Source: Mycoplasma miroungigenitalium (GTDB taxonomy: Bacteria; Bacillota_I; Bacilli_A; Mycoplasmatales; Metamycoplasmataceae). From it: DNA of 64,000 nt. This document shows, in pieces, positions 57,201 through 64,000 of this stretch. Below the pieces are notes generated by a model. That model searched no databases. It was given only the letters and a program-made list of their open reading frames with translations, and was not told the DNA's origin. The stretch covers positions 620,001-684,000 of the forward strand of contig NZ_CP053096.1 in NCBI RefSeq assembly GCF_013008635.1, read 5' to 3'. Made by a program: the position numbers and the translations under genes. How positions within the stretch are numbered: the stretch's first letter is position 1; every line of letters starts with the position of its first letter.

Positions 57201-59473
57201 ATAATGAATATCTAGAATTAGCAAAAAAAGTTGATGAATATTTAACTAATACATTAACAAGCAAATACAAAGATATCAATAAAAAATTGAGTGATATAAA
57301 AACCAAAACTGATGCAACATCAGGTCTAAATCAAATCCCATCGATTAGTCAATCTTTAGCAGATATCGTGACTCTTGAAAATGCTTTTGAAACTGCTAAA
57401 TCTGAACAAAGCGTTCGTGCTAATAAGATCTCAATTAAACAAATTAAAGACACTGAATTTAACAATTTAAGCAACCAACTAAACACCGACAACAAATACA
57501 GTTCTATTAAATCATTTCTGGATAGTGCTAAATCAACAGCACAAGATACTTTAGATGAAGTTCTAAGCAATTCTGCATCTTCAACTGAACTAATTAATGA
57601 TACGTACGATAATTATTCATTAACAATAGGTGAAATTAAGACAAAATCTGAAAAAACTAAACAGTTTAAAGATGATTTAGACTCATTGGATAATAAATTA
57701 GTTGATTCAAAATATGTTGATTTAAAGAACGCAATTAAAGATATGAGCGTAATTAAACCCGCTCTTACTGAATTCGATAATATTAAAGACAATAATTTAG
57801 AAAATATGAATAAAGCTATTCAAAAAATTTCTGAAATTACTCTTGATATTGAAAACATCAAAACTAAATTTGATGATGCTAATACTAAATTAAAAGATTG
57901 AGAAACTAAATTTAATGAATTAAAAACATCTCATCCAGAATTTACAGCTGAAATTAATGAAGCAATTACAAAATTAACTCAAAGAACTAATTCAGTTGCT
58001 CAATTAGCTTTAAATAAAAATGATTCATTATTAACTGAATTATTTGATTCAACTAAAAATGATTATGATAATTTAGTTCAGAAAATTGAAGTTAAGAAAA
58101 AAATAGAACAGGAATATTCATCAGAATTAGCTAAATTGATGAATTTAGACAGTGATGTTTTAAATGCTAAAAAAGCTCAAGAAAGTTATAATAATGATAT
58201 TGCTGAATTATACAAAAAAATAGAGTTAGTAAAAACTCAAAAAATATTTGATCAATCATGAGATATTAATACTATTGAAGCTAAATTAGCTGAACTTAAG
58301 ACTAATATTACGAGTTTATTTGAAGAATATAAACAAAATCAATTACAACAAATTGAAAAAGATAAATTGGAGTTGAATAAAATTAGTGATCAAGTTGACG
58401 ATTTGCACTCAAAATTACCTAATTACTACAATCCTGTTAAAGATATTTATGACGCAAATCAAATAGCCATTAGTCAAGCCAACGATATTTCAGAAAAAAT
58501 ATCTCAAGTTGATACTTCATCATCAGAATTTGATAAAATCAATTCAACCGCTGTGGACAATATACACAAATCAATTCAACAAGGCGTAGTGGAAAGGATT
58601 GAGCCAACTAAAACATTGTTAAATAAAATGAATTATGTTTTAGACTCTGTTGACTTCTTTAATAAACAATTGGATAACCAAAACAATGGTAAATTGTTTA
58701 AAATTGAAGGTATAAATAAACAAGAAATAGTTGATTTGAAAAATTTTGACTGAGAAGAAATAGTTAATATCGAACAATTAACATCAAAATTAGAACATTT
58801 AAAAGAGAAGTTTATTGAATTAGTTGACAAAAATATTGATCAAACAAATGCAAGAATTTTTGATTTAATTGAGACTAATCAAGAGATATATTCAATTGAA
58901 TGATTAGCCACTGTTGGAACTAATGAAGGAAAAAATTCTAAAGGAATCAAAACTTTTGTTCAAAGAGCTTTAAGAGAAGATTACTTGGACAGAACTTTTG
59001 GGAAACTTGAACAAGTTAAACAAAATATTGAAGAAATTAAACCAATGGATAGAACTAATGTTTCCGAGATAATTAACAAAAATATGCAAAATGCAGAAAC
59101 TAAAGTAGCTTCAGATAATGATTTCTTGGGTAAATTGTTGATTAATAAATATGTAATTATTCAAGAAAAAATGAATAACATAGTTGAAACAATTAAAAAT
59201 GATATAGCTGATGAGTGATTCAATACTAAAACAGGATACATTAATTTGGACATAAACAAAGTTTCCATAAAACTACAATCCATTTATGATGATATACAAA
59301 AGTATACTGAAAATGCAAATTATGTCAAAGCAAATGCTGAGCTTGATAAATTATTTGATGAATTTGAGCAATTTGTAGCTGAAGGAAATAAATTCGATAT
59401 TTTCAATTTAATTAACATGTTAAAAACAATTGTCTATCGTGCACAAAAGGCGCTTGACAGTGTTAAAAGTTAG
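54233..59473 (+). CDS. Giant coiled-coil surface protein C, 1746 aa
   Basis: One UGA-decoding frame starting after AGAGGAAAAA. The N-terminus (MKKIVTLLTTSVATVTVAG) is a signal anchor without lipobox. A beta-rich domain (about 30-205) precedes about 1500 residues of helical coiled-coil repeats; there is no aromatic globular C-terminus like that of protein A. Residues about 620-735 (SDALNSQKQTSQ ... INDYETIAAAQ) are nearly identical to a module of protein A on the opposite strand, and the following 500 residues remain recognisably homologous (TSGLNQIPSISQS against TSGTGKNPSLSQA). Ends 12 nt before a perfect palindromic terminator. Likely an exported fibre-like surface protein, related to Lmp/Msp families by architecture only. 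Confidence 0.85.
56111..56424 (+). repeat. Inverted repeat copy 2 (within giant protein C)
   Basis: Partner of 42806-43120 on the other strand; see that entry. Identical blocks include the stretch encoding AALNAAKEANNQ and the stretch encoding QNYIDQTEALK. Confidence 0.9.
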
Positions 59474-59485
59474 GCAATAAATAAT

Positions 59486-59525
59486 ATACAAAAAATACCA
59501 AGAATATTCTTGGTATTTTTTGTAT
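59486..59525. terminator. Perfect 40-bp palindromic bidirectional terminator
   Basis: The sequence from 59486 to 59525 equals its own reverse complement, with A6 and T6 tracts in the arms around ATACCAAGAATATTCTTGG. It serves the two convergent genes, whose stops lie 12 and 8 nt away. Confidence 0.9.
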
Positions 59526-59532
59526 AAAGTTA

Positions 59533-60351
59533 TTAATTCATCTCTTTGATAGTTATGGCAATAGCATTAGTTGTGTTTTCGCCAATAATTAAGTCCGCCG
59601 CGTCTTTGGCCTCCTGTGTTGCGTTGCCCATTGCGATACCAATGCCAGCATGAGTAATCATTTCAACGTCATTACCCGAGTCTCCAAAAGCAATTACGTT
59701 TTCACTTCTTACATTAGCTAATGAGCAAACATAACTTAGACCAGTTCATTTATTAATATTTTTAGCATTAATGTCTAAATAAACTTTGTTAGTGTATTTT
59801 ACTTCGTATTTATTTCCCAAAACCTTTGAAAAATGAGTGTATTCGTTTAATATATTGTCTGTAGAACCACGCAAAGCAAGTTGTACAATATTGTCTTTGT
59901 GATTGTAGGCGTAGGCACTAAAATCTTCGGGTGAAAGAAAGTTAAATTTGGTTATATCCATAATATTTTGTTCTTTTAATCATGTGGGGGTTTGACCCGG
60001 AGTTAAAAAACTAACTGATTCATCAGTAGTATCAATACGCATAATATAATCGTTGTTTAATGCTGTTTGGTAGAGAGAATCAAAAGCATCTATCTCGACT
60101 TTTCCTAAGATTTTAGCTTCAGTGCTTTGAGGGGTGTAAACCACTGCGCCGTTAGAAGCAACCACGTATTCGAATAGTTTTATATTTTCTCCTAAAGCAT
60201 TTAATATATTGCCCAATGAACGACCAGTTGAGATTACATTGTAGTTCCCTGATTGTTGCACAAAACCCAAAGCTTGTTGCGTTTGGGGGTGCATTGAGTT
60301 GGCACTGGTAAATAATGTGCCGTCTAAATCGTAAGCAAAAATTTTAGTCAT
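59533..60351 (-). CDS. Cof-type HAD-superfamily phosphatase
   Basis: 272 aa, usual size for the HAD-IIB (Cof) family of sugar-phosphate and nucleotide phosphatases. Motif I YDLDGTLF (nucleophile Asp 8, acid Asp 10), motif II ISTGRS, a cap domain in the middle with two UGA Trp codons, and motif IV GDSGNDVEMI near residue 225. IAMGNA follows, as in the family. Start chosen at 60351 with TAGGAG upstream. Mycoplasmas carry several paralogs of broad specificity; the substrate cannot be inferred here. Confidence 0.93.
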
Positions 60352-60411
60352 TTTGATCTCCTAAAGAATATAAATAATTTTACCAAATAATTAGCTTTAG
60401 CGGTGATGGGT

Positions 60412-60447
60412 AAAGAAATAATCTCGCTAGGCGAGATTATTTCTTTT
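60412..60447 (-). terminator. Terminator of the permease-lipoprotein operon
   Basis: AAAGAAATAATCTCGC (60412-60427) and GCGAGATTATTTCTTT form a 16-bp near-perfect stem with a three-base loop. The stop codon of the lipoprotein gene lies inside the stem. Confidence 0.8.
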
Positions 60448-61855
60448 CAGTTTTTTTAACCAATGCGGAAGAATCATAAGCATGTTCATCAATTTGGACA
60501 TTTGGAGCAAAAGTTGCTTTAGTAATTGATTTATTACCGCTGAAAGCTTTGGCAGCGACATAAGTAACTGAGTTAGCTGATAGGGTAGTAATCTTTTTAA
60601 TTTTGTCTCCAAAAGCATATGAATGAATTTTTGTTATTGAATCTGGCAATGTTAATGTATCAGTTGTTAAAGCAGCTTCGTCTAACTTGACACTGAATAA
60701 TGTTGAGTTAACAATTAATAGTCCTTGTTGATTAAATAATCCTTGTGGTAATGATGTTTTACCAAATGGTGTAATATCAAATTCACAATTAGCATTTAAT
60801 GTTAGAACTTTAAGCTTGCTGATTTTGGCAAAAGCTTCAGTTTCAACTTTAATAGCTTGTGGTAATATTATTGATTCAATAGTTGAATTTGAACTAAATG
60901 CGTTTGCTGAAACTGTTGTAACATGGTTAGCTTTAATTGTTTTGAAATCGCCAGTATTTTTCTTTTCAAAAACTTTACTTGAAATTGTTTTGACATTATC
61001 TGGTAAAACAATTTCTGTGGCATTGGGATTTGCTGTTTTATATTTAGCTAGATCAAATCCGTATAAAGTTTCGTTATAAACTAAGAAACCGTTAGCATCA
61101 AACATTTTGCTTGGCATTGATTTTAGTTTTGAACCAAAAACCAGTGGGTGTAGTTTAGCATTTGGAGAAATTTCAATTTTTTCTAAATTCGATGCAGCTA
61201 AGGCATTTTCGCCGATTTCTTGAACATTTTTTAATGTTAATGTTTTGATACTTGAGTTATAAAATGCGGATTTTTCAACTTTGATGATGTTGCTATTATT
61301 GAATGATTCGATACCACAGCCATCAAATACAGACTGTGGCAAGGTTGTAATTGAAGCGGCAAATTGAGGTAATGTTTTTAAACTTGTGGTGTCAGAAAAT
61401 GATTCTTTGTTAATAGTAGTCAACACTCCTAAATTAAGGGTGGTTAATTTACGAGCGTTTTTGAAAGCACCTTCACCAATTTTGGTTGCTTTTGGTGCGT
61501 TAACAGTTACTAATCCCGTCAAGTTGGCAAAAGTATTATCGCCAATTGAGGTTATTGAGTTAGCGGTAACTGTTTTAAGGTTTTTTAATGCGATGTCATT
61601 GAAATGGAATAAATTTTCAGGTAAATCAGTTATATTATTAGATTTAAATTCTTCTAATTGGTGTTTGAAAATTAGTGCTGAGTTATTAATTTTGGTGATT
61701 TTATCATCAATAATTAATACTTTTTGTTCAGAGTCTCTTAGTTGGATATAAGTATCTCCATCAATATCTTCATATAGATTACATGAAAGTGTAGCCAGAG
61801 GTGTTAAGGTAGTTAGTGAGATTGCGCTTAATGATAATAGTTTTTTAAATTTCAT
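60437..61855 (-). CDS. Leucine-rich-repeat (BspA/LRR_5-type) lipoprotein
   Basis: 472 aa. Signal peptide with lipobox ATLSC (Cys 25). The mature part is made of about a dozen irregular BspA-type repeats with the pattern I..I...AF....L..L.LP, for example TSIGDNTFANLTGLVTV and KIGEGAFKNARKLTTLNLG. Such proteins face outward and often mediate binding to host matrix or other bacteria. The start follows AAGGAG that overlaps the TAA of the upstream permease gene (9 nt apart), so it is co-transcribed with an ABC transporter, where a BMP-type binding lipoprotein might be expected. Whether it assists transport is unknown. Confidence 0.88.
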   Translation of the reverse strand: MKFKKLLSLSAISLTTLTPLATLSCNLYEDIDGDTYIQLRDSEQKVLIIDDKITKINNSALIFKHQLEEFKSNNITDLPENLFHFNDIALKNLKTVTANSITSIGDNTFANLTGLVTVNAPKATKIGEGAFKNARKLTTLNLGVLTTINKESFSDTTSLKTLPQFAASITTLPQSVFDGCGIESFNNSNIIKVEKSAFYNSSIKTLTLKNVQEIGENALAASNLEKIEISPNAKLHPLVFGSKLKSMPSKMFDANGFLVYNETLYGFDLAKYKTANPNATEIVLPDNVKTISSKVFEKKNTGDFKTIKANHVTTVSANAFSSNSTIESIILPQAIKVETEAFAKISKLKVLTLNANCEFDITPFGKTSLPQGLFNQQGLLIVNSTLFSVKLDEAALTTDTLTLPDSITKIHSYAFGDKIKKITTLSANSVTYVAAKAFSGNKSITKATFAPNVQIDEHAYDSSALVKKTEKK

Positions 61856-61864
61856 TTTAACTCC

Positions 61865-62824
61865 TTAACGCACCGACTTGTCGTAAGGTAATCCCGAAGC
61901 GGCGGGTGCGTGTGATTTTCTGGCTGTAACCATGATTACTAATAATGATAGTAGGTATGGTGTAATTTGTAATAATGATGCGTAAGGTTTTAGACTAGGA
62001 ATAAAGGCTCCTGAAGCGTTTGAAAGTCCATATAGGAACGAGAAGACGAAGGCAATTATACATACTAAGAAAATATTTCATTGACCCATAATCATAATCG
62101 CTAAGGCTAGATAACCATACCCTCTAACATCACCATTAAATGAGATTCCGTAAGCTTGTGAGAAGATTGCACCTGCGACACCTGCGATAGCACCTGAGAT
62201 AGCAACACCTTGTCATTTATATTTATAAACATTAATACCAGCAACATCAGCTGCTTGTGGGTTTTCACCAATGCTTCTAAATCTTAAACCTCATTTAGTT
62301 TTGTATAAAGCAAAGGCTGCAACCGCAATAATAATTACTGTAATTACAAGTTTTCATGAAATAATTTCTAAACTTAAAGTACTGTTTTTAACTAATTCAA
62401 CTGAGTATTGTAGTTCAGCAATGTTTAAAATAGGTTTTTTATTTCCGTGTCCGTGAATTTCTAGCAAGATGATTGAAATACCAAAAGCTAGTAAGTTAAT
62501 TGCAAAACCTGAAATTGTGTGTTCACTTTTTAGTTTGATTGTGGCAAATCCGTGAAGTAGAGCAAACAATGATGCACATAATGCTGCAAAAATTGTTCCT
62601 AAGATTTGTCATCAGCCACTGTTTGCAATATTTGGGTGTTTAACTAGTAGTGTGGCCAAGGTATCGGTGAATGCTAAATAGCTTGCAGCCCCTATAACCA
62701 TCATCCCATTAATACCAATGTTAACAATACCTACCTTTTCACAGAATAGACCACTGATTCCACCAAGGGTAAAGATACAAAAGAATAGAATTAGCGATGA
62801 ATAAACATTAAGCGTTAAGGCCAT
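61865..62824 (-). CDS. BMP/nucleoside-type ABC transporter permease (second subunit, NupQ/YufQ-like)
   Basis: 319 aa with about eight hydrophobic helices. LGGISGLFCEKVGIVNIGINGMM near the N-terminus and the cytoplasmic loop KTKWGLRFRSIGENPQAADVAGINV are hallmarks of the RbsC-like permeases that pair with BMP-family lipoproteins to import nucleosides. UGA codons specify Trp. Its start overlaps the end of the preceding permease by 17 nt, and the lipoprotein gene follows within 9 nt. Confidence 0.9.
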
Positions 62825-64000
62825 CTTGTACCTCCTTTTTCTTTAGTGTTTCTAGCGCCATGCGTAATCTTCGATCAATAATATCGACAAAAATTGGAGC
62901 ATATTCGGCGTTAATAGATTTTAAATCAGCAGTTCTTTGTTGACTAATGGCAAATTTACCGGTTTTACCTAATTCTTTCATTTGATTAATTAATTCGTAT
63001 TTTTTCAAGTTAATTTGTTCGAAATGAACTAAAGTTTGCTCATCAGTATTTTTATAGTTCATTGCATCAGCAAGATATTTATCTTGTAATTTGACGAATT
63101 CACTATTTAATAATGAAACTTTATTTTTGTTTGAAACTTCATCAATTTCTCAATTAATTTCATCAGCTTTAATTGAAGATAAACGTTGATTTAATGCTTC
63201 ATTTTCATTTTTTGTAAATTCTGCAACTAAGGTTTTATTTTCATTACGTAGTTGTTTAAGTTCGCTATTGCAATTTGGCGATACGTATTGAGCTTTAAGA
63301 GATTTGATTTGTTCTTTTAAAGCAACTTTTGCTCCTGACACTTGTAATTTAATTTCATCTTTAGAGTAATTTAGCTCTGGATTATTTAAGTCTTCTAGTT
63401 TATTATAGTAAACATTTTGGGCATCAAGGATTGCTGAATTCAATTGACTGTAATTTGCCATTTTTTCTGCATGTTTTTGATTAATTAAATCATTAAGTTT
63501 TTGAGCTTTTTGAAGTTCAAATTTGGCAATTACAATTTTTGATTCTAATTTTGCAATATCTTTAAGATATTTTTGATTAATTAAATTCAATTTAGCAATC
63601 GTTTTGTTAGCGTTTTTGGTTGATACTGTGTATCTTGCGTTGTGATTTTGTGTTTTGTTTTTTGCGTTCAATTTAGCGATAGCTATATTATAACGTTTCA
63701 ATTTAGAATAAGCTTTATATCTAGGGTCGCTCAATAATGCAAATTTTCCTCTAAAGTACACAATTGGTTTGAATTGAGTAAACATAATTGCAGTAGCTGC
63801 TAAGTATAGAATCATTGATGTAATAACTTGGACATCATCTGGTTTTAGGTATAGAGGAGCTTTTTGCAATTTGTAGTTTGCTGTATATAGTGCTGTATAG
63901 AATAATGATGTAAAAACAATACCGATTGGAGAGTTTAAAGCCAATAGGCTGATTGCGATACATTCAAAACCTAAGTTAAGAGGTTGGGTAACTGAGTCAA
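62808..64000 (-). CDS. BMP/nucleoside-type ABC permease (first subunit), partial, with coiled-coil tail
   Basis: Cut by the right edge; 397 codons visible. The first 80 visible residues are the last transmembrane part, with LGFECIAISLLALNSPIGI matching the NupP/YufP consensus and DVQVITSMILYLAATAIMF as the final helix. After that comes a charged, helical cytoplasmic tail of about 315 residues (from YFRGKF onward) rich in Lys, Leu, Asn and Gln with heptad character, which standard NupP-like permeases lack. Overlaps the next permease by 17 nt. UGA (about 63149) encodes Trp. Confidence 0.85.

Noticed and set aside
59486-59525. 40-bp perfect palindrome as a recombination or protein-binding site
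   Set aside because: It has A6/T6 arms and sits exactly between two convergent stop codons, so a bidirectional terminator explains it.

Overview
The window is a low-GC mollicute (Mycoplasma-type) chromosome segment. UGA is read as tryptophan throughout: most long genes appear broken by UGA under the standard code but are single continuous frames under translation table 4. Several surface proteins start with prolipoprotein signal peptides or a signal anchor. A truncated transposase-like protein resembling the ICE-associated Mbov_0401 family and very large Lmp/Msp-like coiled-coil surface proteins suggest the hominis/bovis part of the genus. The species cannot be fixed from sequence alone.

Layout. 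0-5.6 kb: edge-cut ECF transporter S component (-), phosphomannomutase (+), and a 1035-aa lipoprotein with a structured leader. 5.7-21.5 kb: one operon with a 2638-aa membrane-anchored PDxFFG protein carrying an HExxH zinc-protease motif, followed by oppA-B-C-D-F. 21.5-24.4 kb: a minus-strand cassette with a frameshifted C5 methyltransferase, a frameshifted Bsp6I-like restriction enzyme and a stand-alone tryptophan synthase beta chain. 24.9-31.5 kb: YitT-like membrane protein, a small DUF2188-type protein, uvrB and uvrA. 31.5-36.7 kb: gdpP-rplI-dnaB-cnnM operon with overlapping genes. 36.7-38.8 kb: accessory region with a nested palindrome, the truncated transposase-like gene and a small gene that looks frameshifted. 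38.8-59.5 kb: three giant coiled-coil surface proteins (3270, 1379 and 1746 aa), with an in-frame tandem duplication, a 15-A tract in the intergenic control region and a roughly 90%-identical inverted repeat shared by the first and third genes. 59.5-64 kb: a Cof-type HAD phosphatase, then a minus-strand operon of two nucleoside/BMP-type ABC permeases and a BspA-like leucine-rich lipoprotein.

How it fits together. The core is ordinary mycoplasma housekeeping (repair, replication helicase, L9, c-di-AMP turnover, peptide and nucleoside uptake). The accessory interest lies in four places: the giant putative metalloprotease leading a peptide importer; the isolated TrpB, which could salvage indole; the restriction-modification pair with both genes out of frame at A7 tracts; and the surface-protein cluster built for variation by slippage, tandem duplication and inversion. 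No rRNA, tRNA or CRISPR array was recognised.
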